DNA of 64,000 bases. Origin: Pseudomonas quebecensis (GTDB lineage: Bacteria > Pseudomonadota > Gammaproteobacteria > Pseudomonadales > Pseudomonadaceae). Shown here one piece after another: positions 41,413 through 49,927 of this stretch (its first letter is position 1; every line of letters begins with the position of its first letter). A program made the translations under genes and the position numbers. The notes below the pieces were generated by a model. It was not told the DNA's origin, made no database searches, and saw nothing but the letters and a program-made list of their open reading frames with translations. The stretch is from positions 186,001 through 250,000 of the forward strand of contig NZ_CP112866.1 of the NCBI RefSeq assembly GCF_026410085.1, in the 5' to 3' direction.

Positions 41413-41871
41413 TCAGCGGTTGGCCAGGGCGCCCTGATAGACGGTGGGGCCGGTGGGTTGCTTGCTCACCGAACCGCCTTTGGTCTCCGAACTCACCATC
41501 AACTCCACCGGTTTGCTGATGGACGCTTGCTGACGTGGGTTCAGGCCAATGATGCCTTTGCCGTCCTCCGGCAACAGGCCCAGGGAGATCGGGGTGCCGT
41601 CTTTGGGGATCGCCCACAGTTCCAGGCTCTTATCCGGCTCCGCCGCGGCGGCGGCGATGGGTTGCACTTCAAGGTAATCCTTGTGCGCCATGATCTGCGC
41701 GGCCGGCTGCTGGGTGGTGGTCACCAGGGTGGCGGCGGATTTGACGCTGTCGTGGGTGTAGATCGCGCCGCCGATGCCGGCAACCACCACGACACAGGCG
41801 CCGACGAACAGGCGAGGGCGGCTCCAGAATGCAGGCTTGTGCTCAATCACTGGGGGTTGGATCGCAGTCAT
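41413..41871 (-). CDS. RskA-like anti-sigma C-terminal domain membrane protein
   Basis: This 152-residue protein has a short cytoplasmic N-terminus, one membrane helix (LFVGACVVVVAGIGGAIY, about 21-38) and a periplasmic domain with the RskA signature (SLELWAIPKDGTPISLGLLPEDGKGIIGL). Full anti-sigma RskA proteins carry an additional ~80-residue sigma-binding domain before the helix; here only about 20 residues precede it. No sigma gene is adjacent. It may be a truncated or re-purposed anti-sigma factor. The ATG at 41871 is the only sensible start. Confidence 0.68.
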   Translation of the reverse strand: MTAIQPPVIEHKPAFWSRPRLFVGACVVVVAGIGGAIYTHDSVKSAATLVTTTQQPAAQIMAHKDYLEVQPIAAAAAEPDKSLELWAIPKDGTPISLGLLPEDGKGIIGLNPRQQASISKPVELMVSSETKGGSVSKQPTGPTVYQGALANR

Positions 41872-42007
41872 AAGTCTCTTCCTGACAAATTTTGTAGTCA
41901 GTTCATGGACCCGCTTTGGCTGGATCGGTTCCTCCCAGGGCTTGGAACAACCGACCGGTTACCCAGTCCAACGCCTGCTTTTGCCCTTATATCCCGAGGT
42001 TGGTCCA

Positions 42008-42580
42008 ATGAAGATTTCACGCGGTTTCGCCCTTTCCTGCCTGATGACGCTGGCTGCCGGGCCCGCATTCGCCGCAGGCTTCAGCCTGGGCGACGCGGCC
42101 AATGCGATTTCCGGTATGCAGGGTGGCAACAACAAAGCCGCCGCTGCCGCACCGTCGTCCGAGACGGCCGACCTGCTGAGCGCGTTGACCTCGCAACTGA
42201 ACGTCACGCCGGAGCAAGCCATCGGCGGCACCGGCGCCATGCTTGGCCTGGCGCGCAACCAGTTGAGCGGCAAAGACTACTCACAGTTGGGCCAGAGCGT
42301 GCCCGGGCTTGACCAGTTGTCGGGCAACAATGCTCTGGGCAGCCTCGGAGCCTTGAGCGGGATGCTCGGCCAGACCGGCGGCAGCAAGACCAGCGGCCTC
42401 GACGGCCTCTTGGGTAGCGTGAAGAACACCAACGACCTCAACACCGCGTTCAGCGCCCTGGGCATGGACAGCGGCATGGTCGGCCAGTTTGCCCCGGTGA
42501 TCCTGCAGTTCCTGGGCAGCCAGGGCGCCAACAGCTCGGTGCTGGGCAAACTGGCTCAGGCCTGGGGTACCGGCAGCTGA
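42008..42580 (+). CDS. DUF2780 family secreted protein
   Basis: This 190-residue protein has a signal peptide (MKISRGFALSCLMTLAAGPAFA) and a Gly/Ser/Leu-rich helical mature part (VTPEQAIGGTGAMLGLARNQL, SALGMDSGMVGQFAPVILQFLGSQG) typical of the DUF2780/VcgC-VcgE family, of unknown function. The ATG at 42008 defines the signal peptide. Its stop abuts the stop of the convergent acyltransferase gene with no spacer. Confidence 0.8.
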   Translation: MKISRGFALSCLMTLAAGPAFAAGFSLGDAANAISGMQGGNNKAAAAAPSSETADLLSALTSQLNVTPEQAIGGTGAMLGLARNQLSGKDYSQLGQSVPGLDQLSGNNALGSLGALSGMLGQTGGSKTSGLDGLLGSVKNTNDLNTAFSALGMDSGMVGQFAPVILQFLGSQGANSSVLGKLAQAWGTGS

Positions 42581-43471
42581 TTACCCCTGCGCGCGCAGGT
42601 GTTCGATGCGCGCGTCTTTCTCTTCCCAGAGCTGGTTGACCCAGCTCTGTACGGTCTGGCGAAACGCCGGATCGTTCTCGTAATCTCCCTGCCACAACGC
42701 CGGGTCCAGCTCGCGGGTCTGGATATCGATGATCACCTTCGGCACCGCGCCGCTGATCAAGTCCCAGAACCCCGGAGTGTGCTGCGACGGGTAGACCACG
42801 GTGACGTCGAGAACCGCATCCAGCTGTTCACCCATCGCCGCCAGCACAAACGCCACACCGCCCGCCTTGGGCTTGAGCAACCGCTTGAACGGTGACGCCT
42901 GCTGCGCGTGCTTGGCCTGGCTGAAGCGCGTGCCTTCCAGGTAATTGACCACCGTTACCGGCTGGCGCTTGAACAGCTCACAGGCCTGTTTGGTGATCTT
43001 CAAGTCCTGGCCCGCCAGCTCCGGGTGCCTGGCCAGGAACGCCTTGGTGTAGCGCTTCATGAACGGGTAATCCAGCGCCCACCAGGCCAGCCCCAGGAAG
43101 GGCACCCAGATCAGCTCTTTTTTCAGGAAGAACTTGAAGAACGGCGTACGCCGGTTGAGGGCCTGGACCAGCGCCGGGATGTCCACCCAGGACTGGTGGT
43201 TGCCGATGACCAGGTACGACGTGTCGCTGCGCAAATCCTCCCCGCCACGAATGTCCCACTGCGTTGGAATGCACAGGGCGAAGATCAGCTTGTCGATCTC
43301 GGCCCAGGTCTCGGCGATCCACATCACCGCCCAGGACATGTAGTCCCGATAACGACCGGGCGCCACCAGCTTGAGCAGGGCAAACACCATCAGCGGCCCG
43401 ATCAGGACCAACGTATTGAGTAACAGCAGCAATGTAACCAGACAGCCGGTGAGCAGGCGGCGCATAAGCAA
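42581..43471 (-). CDS. lysophospholipid acyltransferase, PlsC/YihG-like
   Basis: This 296-residue membrane protein has an N-terminal hydrophobic region (about 8-38) and the PlsC-family motifs NHQSWVDI (HX4D catalytic), FKFFLKKEL and EGTRFSQ. It is close in layout to E. coli YihG, a 1-acyl-sn-glycerol-3-phosphate acyltransferase. The start is the ATG at 43471, or at 43465 two codons later. It converges directly onto the DUF2780 gene. Confidence 0.85.
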   Translation of the reverse strand: MLMRRLLTGCLVTLLLLLNTLVLIGPLMVFALLKLVAPGRYRDYMSWAVMWIAETWAEIDKLIFALCIPTQWDIRGGEDLRSDTSYLVIGNHQSWVDIPALVQALNRRTPFFKFFLKKELIWVPFLGLAWWALDYPFMKRYTKAFLARHPELAGQDLKITKQACELFKRQPVTVVNYLEGTRFSQAKHAQQASPFKRLLKPKAGGVAFVLAAMGEQLDAVLDVTVVYPSQHTPGFWDLISGAVPKVIIDIQTRELDPALWQGDYENDPAFRQTVQSWVNQLWEEKDARIEHLRAQG

Positions 43472-43605
43472 CTCTTGGCAGGGTGTGGGCGGGCCATGAT
43501 AAGCAGCTTGAGTCTAGAGGCCAAATCACAAAACGCCGGGGGATCTAACTAAGTAGCGCTTATGCGGTCTAGAATCCGCCTACTTCTTTTCCAAGGAATC
43601 ACTTC

Positions 43606-44106
43606 GTGAAACTGCTCCTTGCCTCCCTCGCCCTGGTTGCCCTGCCGGTCATGGCCGCCGAACCGACCCTTTACGGTCGCTACGAATACATCCAGTTGCC
43701 GGAGATCGGCGAAACCTTCAAGGCCAAGATGGACACCGGCGCGCTGACCGCCTCGCTGTCGGCCCGTGACATCCAGACCTTTACCCGCGATGGCGACGAC
43801 TGGGTGCGCTTCCGCCTCGGCGGCACGGGCGCATCCGACAAGGTCTACGAACACAAAGTCTCGCGCATCAGCAAGATCAAGAGCCGTGCCGACGAAGATG
43901 ACGACAAGGACGAAGCCACCGTGGCCAAACGCCCGGTCATCGACCTGGAAATGTGCCTGGGCAACGTCAAGCGCACCGTCGAGGTCAACCTCACCGACCG
44001 CAGCAGTTTCAATTACCCGCTGCTGATCGGTGCCAAGGCCCTGCGTGAATTCGGCGCTGCGGTAAATCCGGCCCGTCGGTACACTGCTGACAAACCGGAC
44101 TGCTGA
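43606..44106 (+). CDS. retropepsin-like (ATP-dependent zinc protease family) exported protein
   Basis: This 166-residue protein starts at GTG (AAGGA ribosome site) with a signal peptide (KLLLASLALVALPVMA). The mature part carries MDTGALTASLSA, the Asp-Thr-Gly of the PF05618 putative ATP-dependent zinc protease/retropepsin-like family. It lies 9 bp before creB and is probably cotranscribed with creBCD; P. aeruginosa has the same order (PA0462-PA0465). Substrate is unknown. Confidence 0.82.
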   Translation: MKLLLASLALVALPVMAAEPTLYGRYEYIQLPEIGETFKAKMDTGALTASLSARDIQTFTRDGDDWVRFRLGGTGASDKVYEHKVSRISKIKSRADEDDDKDEATVAKRPVIDLEMCLGNVKRTVEVNLTDRSSFNYPLLIGAKALREFGAAVNPARRYTADKPDC

Positions 44107-44115
44107 CGGACCGCC

Positions 44116-44784
44116 ATGCCCCACATCCTGATTGTCGAAGACGAAGCCGCGATTGCCGACACGTTGATATTCGCCCTGCAAGGCGAGGGCTTCGGCACTA
44201 CTTGGCTGAGCCTGGGCCAGGCGGCGCTGGAGCATCAACGCAAGACGCCGGCCGACCTGATCATTCTCGACATCGGTCTGCCGGATATCAGTGGCTTTGA
44301 GACCTGCAAGCAGTTGCGCCGTTTCAGCGAAGTGCCTGTCATGTTCCTCAGTGCCCGCGACGGCGAGATCGACCGCGTGGTGGGGCTGGAGATCGGCGCC
44401 GACGATTACGTGGTCAAGCCGTTCAGCCCAAGGGAAGTGGCGGCGCGGGTCAAGGCGATCCTCAAGCGCGTCGGCCCCGGCGTGGCGCCGGCGTTGTTCC
44501 AGGTGGACCTGGAGCGCATGCAGATCGCCTATCGCGGTCAGCCCTTGAGCCTGACGCGCCATGAATTTCGTCTGCTGCAGAGCCTGCTGGAACAACCTGA
44601 GCGGGTGTTCAGCCGCGAACAGCTGCTGGACGCCGTGGGCGTGCCCGCCGATGCCGGCTACGAGCGCAACATCGACAGCCATATCAAAAGCCTGCGCAGC
44701 AAACTGCGCGGCGTTGCCGCCGAAGCCGAACCGATCCAGACCCATCGCGGCCTCGGCTACAGCTACAGTCCGAGCCACGGCTGA
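44116..44784 (+). CDS. creB: response regulator CreB
   Basis: This 222-residue OmpR/PhoB-type regulator has a receiver with phospho-acceptor Asp in LIILDIGLPD (about residue 54) and Lys in VVKPFSPRE, and a C-terminal winged helix (LTRHEFRLLQSLLEQPERVFSREQLLD). With CreC it controls creD and, in P. aeruginosa, beta-lactam tolerance and metabolism. Its TGA overlaps the creC ATG. No TTCAC-N6-TTCAC cre-tag was found just before creD. Confidence 0.9.
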   Translation: MPHILIVEDEAAIADTLIFALQGEGFGTTWLSLGQAALEHQRKTPADLIILDIGLPDISGFETCKQLRRFSEVPVMFLSARDGEIDRVVGLEIGADDYVVKPFSPREVAARVKAILKRVGPGVAPALFQVDLERMQIAYRGQPLSLTRHEFRLLQSLLEQPERVFSREQLLDAVGVPADAGYERNIDSHIKSLRSKLRGVAAEAEPIQTHRGLGYSYSPSHG

Positions 44785-46223
44785 TGCGCCTGGGGCTGCG
44801 GATTTTCCTGGTGTACGCGCTGTTTATCGGCCTGACCGGCTATTTCGTGCTCAGCACCGTAATGAAGGAAATCCGCCCCGGCGTGCGCCAGTCCACCGAA
44901 GAAACCCTGGTGGACACTGCCAACCTGTTGGCCGAGATCCTGCGCGATGATGTGAAAAATGGCACCCTCGGCCAAAGCCACTGGCCCGAATTGCTCAAGG
45001 CCTACGGCAACCGCCAGCCGGGCGCGACCATTTGGGGGTTGCCGAAAAACCAGGTCAACCACCGTATCTACGTGACCGACGCCAACGGCACCGTGCTGCT
45101 CGATTCCAGCGGCGTGGCGGTGGGCCAGGACTATTCGAAATGGAACGACGTTTACCTGACCCTGCGTGGCGAATACGGCGCGCGCTCCACCCGCAGCAAC
45201 CCGGAGGACGCCACCTCGTCGGTGATGCACGTGGGCGCGCCGATCCGCGATAACGGCCAGATCATCGGCGTGGTCACCGTGGCCAAGCCGAACAGCTCGT
45301 TGCAGCCTTACGTCGACCGTACCGAGCGGCGCCTGCTGTGGTACGGCGCCGGCCTGGTGACCCTTGGTTTGCTGTTGGGCGCCTTGTTGTCGTGGTGGTT
45401 AAGCGTTGCGTTAAGACGACTGACCGCCTATGCCGAAGCGGTCAGCGAGGGCCGGCGTGCCGAGTTGCCGCATTACCGCGGCGGCGAGTTGAAGCAGTTA
45501 TCCACCGCGGTGGAGCACATGCGCACGCAGTTGGAGGGCAAGGCCTACGTCGAACATTATGTGCACACCCTGACCCACGAGCTGAAAAGCCCGCTGGCGG
45601 CCATTCGCGGCGCGGCGGAGCTGTTGCAGGGCGATATGAGCCGTGAGCAGCAGCAGCGCTTCGTCGGCAATATCGACAGCGAAAGCGCGCGCTTGCAGCA
45701 GTTGATCGAACGCCTGCTCAACCTGGCGCAGGTGGAGCAGCGCCAGGGGTTGGAAGAACAGTTGAGTATCCCGCTGGCGGCCCTGGTAGACGATGTGCTC
45801 AATGCCCAATGTGCGCGCATCGAAGGCGCCGGGTTACACGTCGAACAAGCGATTGCGGCGGATGTGAAAGTGTTTGGCGAACCCTTCCTGTTGCGTCAGG
45901 CGTTGGGCAATCTGCTGGACAACGCCCTGGATTTCACCCCGCCGGGTGGCACGTTGCGCTTCAGTGCGAGCAGCCGGCACAACGATGTGCAGGTGAGCCT
46001 GTTCAACCAGGCCGCGCCGATTCCCGACTATGCCTTGCCCCGCTTGAGTGAGCGGTTCTATTCATTGCCGCGTCCGGTCAGTGGGCGCAAGAGCACGGGC
46101 CTGGGTTTGAACTTCGTCGAGGAGGTGATGAAGCTGCACGGTGGCGCCCTGCAGATCGGCAACACGTCGGGCGGCGTGCAGGTGGTGCTGCATCTCCACA
46201 CAGTCTCCACAATGCCCACATAA
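44784..46223 (+). CDS. creC: sensor histidine kinase CreC
   Basis: This 479-residue kinase has two membrane helices (IFLVYALFIGLTGYFVLST and LLWYGAGLVTLGLLLGALLSWWL) bracketing a periplasmic sensor, a HAMP-like stretch, the H-box HELKSPLAAIRGAAELLQGD and an ATPase domain (NLLDNALDFTPPGG, GLGLNFVEEVMKLHGG). It phosphorylates CreB. Translation is coupled to creB. Length and order match Pseudomonas creC. Confidence 0.9.
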   Translation: MRLGLRIFLVYALFIGLTGYFVLSTVMKEIRPGVRQSTEETLVDTANLLAEILRDDVKNGTLGQSHWPELLKAYGNRQPGATIWGLPKNQVNHRIYVTDANGTVLLDSSGVAVGQDYSKWNDVYLTLRGEYGARSTRSNPEDATSSVMHVGAPIRDNGQIIGVVTVAKPNSSLQPYVDRTERRLLWYGAGLVTLGLLLGALLSWWLSVALRRLTAYAEAVSEGRRAELPHYRGGELKQLSTAVEHMRTQLEGKAYVEHYVHTLTHELKSPLAAIRGAAELLQGDMSREQQQRFVGNIDSESARLQQLIERLLNLAQVEQRQGLEEQLSIPLAALVDDVLNAQCARIEGAGLHVEQAIAADVKVFGEPFLLRQALGNLLDNALDFTPPGGTLRFSASSRHNDVQVSLFNQAAPIPDYALPRLSERFYSLPRPVSGRKSTGLGLNFVEEVMKLHGGALQIGNTSGGVQVVLHLHTVSTMPT

Positions 46224-46274
46224 AACACCCACGCACGCGGCTCACGCTCTGCCCATCAAAACAGGGAGAGCCCC

Positions 46275-47648
46275 ATGAACCGCAGCCTGCTTTTCAAACT
46301 TGGCGCCATTGCGCTACTGATCCTGCTGTTGCTGATTCCGTTGTTGATGATCAACGGCATCATCAGTGACCGCCAGCAACTGCGCGACGGTGTCGTGATG
46401 GACATCGCCCGCAGCTCCAGCTACGCCCAGCGCCTGACCGGGCCGGTGATGGTGGTGCCGTATCGCAAGACCGTGCGTGAGTGGAAGCTCAACGAGAAGC
46501 TCAACAAGCGCTACGAGGAAACCCGTGAAGAGCGCGGCCGCTTGTATTTCCTGCCGGACCGTTTTGAACTCGATGGCAAGGTGCAGACCGAGTTGCGCGC
46601 GCGGGGTATTTACCAGGCGCGGCTGTTCCATGCCGACACCCGTATCAGCGGGCGTTTTGAGCTGCCTGCGCAGTTGGGCATCACCGAACACTTTGAGGAT
46701 TACCGTTTTGAGCCGGCTTTTCTGGCGGTGGGTATCAGCGATATTCGCGGCATCGAAAATGCGCTGAAGCTGGAGCTGGGCAGCCAGCGCCTGGAATTCG
46801 AACCAGGCTCACAAGTGGACTGGCTGGGGGAGGGCGTGCATGTGGCGCTACCGGAACAGGACAGCAAAAAGCCGGCGATGGTGGACTTCGCCTTCGACCT
46901 GCGCCTGCAAGGCACCGAACAACTGCAAGTGGTGCCGGTGGGCAAGACCAGTCAGGTTTCCCTCGCGTCCAACTGGCCGCACCCCAGCTTTATCGGCAAC
47001 TTCCTGCCGGCCCAGCGTGACATCACCGACAAAGGCTTCACCGCCAGCTGGCAAACCTCGTTCTTCTCCACCAACCTCGAACAGGCCCTGCAAGCCTGCC
47101 TGGATCGCCAGGGCTGTGAGGACTTCAACAACCGCAGCTTCGGCGTGAACTTCATCGATCCGGTGGACCAGTACCTCAAGAGCGACCGTGCGATCAAATA
47201 TGCGCTGCTGTTCATCGCCCTGACCTTTGCCGGCTTCTTCCTGTTCGAAGTGCTCAAGAGCCTGGCGGTGCACCCGATTCAATATGCCTTGGTGGGCGTG
47301 GCGCTGGCGTTCTTTTATCTGCTGCTGTTGTCGCTGTCCGAGCACCTGGGGTTTGCCCTGGCGTACCTGATTTCCGCAAGCGCATGCGTGATGTTGATCG
47401 GTTTCTATGTGTGCCATGTGCTGCGAAGCGTCGCCCATGGCCTGGGGTTCTCAGCGGGGCTCGCGGCGTTGTATGGCTTGTTGTATGGGCTGCTGAGTGC
47501 GGAGGATTACGCACTGCTGATGGGCTCGCTGCTGCTGTTCGGCCTGCTCGGGACGGTGATGGTGCTGACGCGCAACCTGGACTGGTACGGCGTGGGCAAG
47601 CGCAAGGCGACCGAGCCGCTGCAGTTTGATCTGGAGGCGGTGCAATGA
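46275..47648 (+). CDS. creD: inner membrane protein CreD
   Basis: This 457-residue protein has an N-terminal helix, a large periplasmic part (about 35-300) and five or six C-terminal helices (YALLFIALTFAGFFLFEVLKSL, YALVGVALAFFYLLLLSLSEHLG, YALLMGSLLLFGLLGTVMV). The early DIARSSSYAQRLTGPVMVVPY segment is a CreD signature. It is the effector of the CreBC system, linked to envelope stress and beta-lactam response. An AGGGAGAG ribosome site precedes the ATG. Confidence 0.93.
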   Translation: MNRSLLFKLGAIALLILLLLIPLLMINGIISDRQQLRDGVVMDIARSSSYAQRLTGPVMVVPYRKTVREWKLNEKLNKRYEETREERGRLYFLPDRFELDGKVQTELRARGIYQARLFHADTRISGRFELPAQLGITEHFEDYRFEPAFLAVGISDIRGIENALKLELGSQRLEFEPGSQVDWLGEGVHVALPEQDSKKPAMVDFAFDLRLQGTEQLQVVPVGKTSQVSLASNWPHPSFIGNFLPAQRDITDKGFTASWQTSFFSTNLEQALQACLDRQGCEDFNNRSFGVNFIDPVDQYLKSDRAIKYALLFIALTFAGFFLFEVLKSLAVHPIQYALVGVALAFFYLLLLSLSEHLGFALAYLISASACVMLIGFYVCHVLRSVAHGLGFSAGLAALYGLLYGLLSAEDYALLMGSLLLFGLLGTVMVLTRNLDWYGVGKRKATEPLQFDLEAVQ

Positions 47649-47729
47649 TCGGCTTGCGCGAGGATCGACAAGTAGGGGCGCAGTTAGCCACAAGGATCGC
47701 CACATTCCTTGCTGTCACCACCGTCCAAG

Positions 47730-47819
47730 GTGGGGGTGGGCTTGCCCGCGATAGCGGTGGTTCACAAACAGATGTACTGAATGACATACCGCAGTCGCGG
47801 GCAAGCCCGCTCCCACATC
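47730..47819. repeat. REPIN-like inverted REP pair between creD and the GST gene
   Basis: GTGGGGGTGGGCTTGCCCGC on the left and GCGGGCAAGCCCGCTCCCAC on the right flank about 50 bp of spacer. Confidence 0.8.
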
Positions 47820-47834
47820 GGGTCGGTGTGCAGG

Positions 47835-48464
47835 TCAGGCCGGCGGCTGGGTTTCCAGCATCGAAGGCCGCTGGCTGACGTCGGCGTACCAGGCGGCAAG
47901 CTGCGGGTTGTCCACGCGCCATTGCATATCCGGATGGCGAAAATCCAGATAGCCCAAGGCACAGGCCACGCTGATCGCGGCGATGTCGAAATGGCTGGCC
48001 AATTCGGCGATGGCATTCTGTTCCAGCTCGGCGAGGGTGCGGCGGATTTTGTTGCGCTGTTCGTCGAGCCACTGATCCCAGTGTTTCTCCACCGGGCGCA
48101 GGGCGGTTTCATAGCGCACCAGCACGGCGGCATCCAGGATGCCGTCGGCCATCGAGGCCAGGGTCAGGCGACGCCAGCGCGCCGAGCCGTCGCGGGGGAT
48201 CAGCGGGTTGCCGACGTGCTGGTGGTCGAAGTAATCGAGGATCACCCGGCTGTCGTGCAGCACGCTGCCATCGGCCAGGCGCAGGGCCGGGATCTTGCCC
48301 ACGGGATTGCCGTCGACCAACTGCGCATCGGGGTTGACCGGCGTCGGCATGCAGGCGTGCAGGGCCACGCGGTCCTGCTGGCCGGTTTCGAGCAGCAGCA
48401 CGCGGACTTTGCGTACGAACGGCGATGCAGGGTTGTGGAACAAGGTCATGTTGGGCGTGGACAT
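47835..48464 (-). CDS. glutathione S-transferase family protein
   Basis: This 209-residue protein has an N-terminal thioredoxin-like GST domain (MTLFHNPASPFVRKVRVLLLETG; Ser-Pro-Phe active-site loop; NPVGKIPALRLADGSVLHDSRVILDYF) and a helical C-terminal domain (ISVACALGYLDFRHPDMQW). The ATG at 48464 lies 6 bp after AGAGGA, whereas the ATG at 48470 directly abuts that site. Substrate is unknown. Confidence 0.88.
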   Translation of the reverse strand: MSTPNMTLFHNPASPFVRKVRVLLLETGQQDRVALHACMPTPVNPDAQLVDGNPVGKIPALRLADGSVLHDSRVILDYFDHQHVGNPLIPRDGSARWRRLTLASMADGILDAAVLVRYETALRPVEKHWDQWLDEQRNKIRRTLAELEQNAIAELASHFDIAAISVACALGYLDFRHPDMQWRVDNPQLAAWYADVSQRPSMLETQPPA

Positions 48465-48530
48465 GGGCATTCCTCTGGATTGACTGTGGCTAGCCTAGAG
48501 GGTCGCGCGGTGGCTGGCGAGGGGCAGGTT

Positions 48531-48620
48531 GAGGGCCTCATCGGGGGCAAGCCCCCCCACACTTTGAATGTGTTCACAAATCAAAAATGTGGGAGGGGGC
48601 TTGCCCCCGATGAGGCCCTC
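48531..48620. repeat. REPIN-like element reaching a stop codon
   Basis: GGGCCTCATCGGGGGCAAGC and GCTTGCCCCCGATGAGGCCC form long complementary arms around an AT-rich spacer. The right arm covers two bases of the stop codon of the gene at 48619. Confidence 0.85.
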
Positions 48621-48801
48621 AGCCACGACGCTTGAACAACCCCCAACTACCAATGGCCGCCGGTATGCCCAACCCCACCCAGCTCAACGAATCCCATAGC
48701 CCATCCCCCAGCAACGCCGCAAACAACCCCGCGGCGCTGAGCACGCCAATCCCCAGCGGAATGCCAAATACCTTCCAGAAACTCGACTGGCGTGGCCTCA
48801 T
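48619..48801 (-). CDS. small two-helix membrane protein cotranscribed with the PepSY gene
   Basis: This 60-residue protein (MRPRQSSFWKVFGIPLGIGV start) has two hydrophobic segments (FGIPLGIGVLSAAGLFAALLG and WVGLGIPAAIGSWGLF) and a basic end FKRRG. Its ATG overlaps the stop of the PepSY gene (ATGA, 48798-48801), so coupling is likely. DUF3649-like or related small partners of PepSY reductases are suggested; a specific family cannot be confirmed by eye. Confidence 0.7.
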   Translation of the reverse strand: MRPRQSSFWKVFGIPLGIGVLSAAGLFAALLGDGLWDSLSWVGLGIPAAIGSWGLFKRRG

Positions 48802-49901
48802 GCCTTGCCCGCCCTGCGCTTGGCGATCCACAAGTAGATCCCGCTGATCAGCACGACGATGGTCAGCCCGTCCAACAGCGCCCACAGGACTTTCATCGGC
48901 ATGCCGCCATAGTCGCCAAAGTGCAGCGGCTGGGACAGGCCCATGGCGTCCATGTACCAGGGCCGCTCGGCGATGGCCGTGACCTGCAGGGTGCTGGCGT
49001 CGATCAGCACCGGGGTGAGCAGGTGCGAGGTCAGGTGGGTGCTGCCTTTCATGAACACCGCGTAGTGATGCTCGCTGGAAAAGCGCGTACCGGGGAAGGC
49101 GATAAAGTCCGGCTGCATGCCGGGTGCGGCGCGTGCGGCGATGTTCAGCAACTCGCTGGCCGGGGCGCGTGAGGTCAGCGGCGGCGCGTCCTTGTACGGT
49201 TCGATCAGGGCCGTCAGGCTGTCCTGGCGCCAGGCGGCGATGATCAGGTCGGCGCAGGCGCTGATCACGCCGGTCACGCCCACCACCAGCGCCCAGGTCA
49301 ACGTGACTACGCCGATCAGATTATGCAGGTCGAGCCAGCGCAGGCGAGTGGTTTTGTCCCGGCGCACGCTGGCGAATTTCAGACGACGCATGAACGGCAG
49401 GTACAGCACCGTGCCGGAAATGATCGCCAGCACAAACAGCACGCCCATGAACGCCAGCAGCAGCTTGCCCGGCAGACCGGCGAACATATCCACATGCAGG
49501 CGCAGCAAAAACAAGGTGAAACCGCCATTGGCCGAGGGCATCTCCAGCGCTTCGCCGGTGCGTGCATCGAGCATGAAGGTGTGGGACGCGTTCGGCTCCG
49601 TGCCGGCGGTGGCGGCCATAATCGCGATCACACCGTTCGGGTCGTCTTCATCCCAGGCCAGGTATTGCAGGGCCTCTGCGGGGCGATGGGCCAGGGCCTT
49701 GTTCGCCAGTTGTTCCAGGTTCAATCGCGGCGTATCGGCCGGCATCTGCTGGAGCTGGGGTTCGTTGCCCAGCAGATGGTCGATCTCATGGTGAAACACC
49801 AGCGGCAGGCCGGTGAGGGCGAGCAGCAGCAGGAACACCGTGCAGATCAGGCTGGTCCAGGTGTGGACGAAGGACCAGCGTCGGATGGTTGTGCTTTTCA
49901 T
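48798..49901 (-). CDS. PepSY-associated transmembrane protein, FoxB/PiuB-like
   Basis: This 367-residue protein has four membrane segments (FVHTWTSLICTVFLLLLALTGLPLVF at 11-36; then LLLAFMGVLFVLAIISGTVLYL; LHNLIGVVTLTWALVVGVTGVISACADL; VLWALLDGLTIVVLISGIYLWIAK). Conserved histidines (His13, HHEIDHLL, His210 region) suit haem or flavin-linked iron reduction at the cytoplasmic membrane. It lies 26 bp after the TonB-receptor gene, consistent with ferrisiderophore reduction. Confidence 0.88.
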   Translation of the reverse strand: MKSTTIRRWSFVHTWTSLICTVFLLLLALTGLPLVFHHEIDHLLGNEPQLQQMPADTPRLNLEQLANKALAHRPAEALQYLAWDEDDPNGVIAIMAATAGTEPNASHTFMLDARTGEALEMPSANGGFTLFLLRLHVDMFAGLPGKLLLAFMGVLFVLAIISGTVLYLPFMRRLKFASVRRDKTTRLRWLDLHNLIGVVTLTWALVVGVTGVISACADLIIAAWRQDSLTALIEPYKDAPPLTSRAPASELLNIAARAAPGMQPDFIAFPGTRFSSEHHYAVFMKGSTHLTSHLLTPVLIDASTLQVTAIAERPWYMDAMGLSQPLHFGDYGGMPMKVLWALLDGLTIVVLISGIYLWIAKRRAGKA

Positions 49902-49927
49902 GCTTCAGCCTGCTGCCTGTGCGCCGA

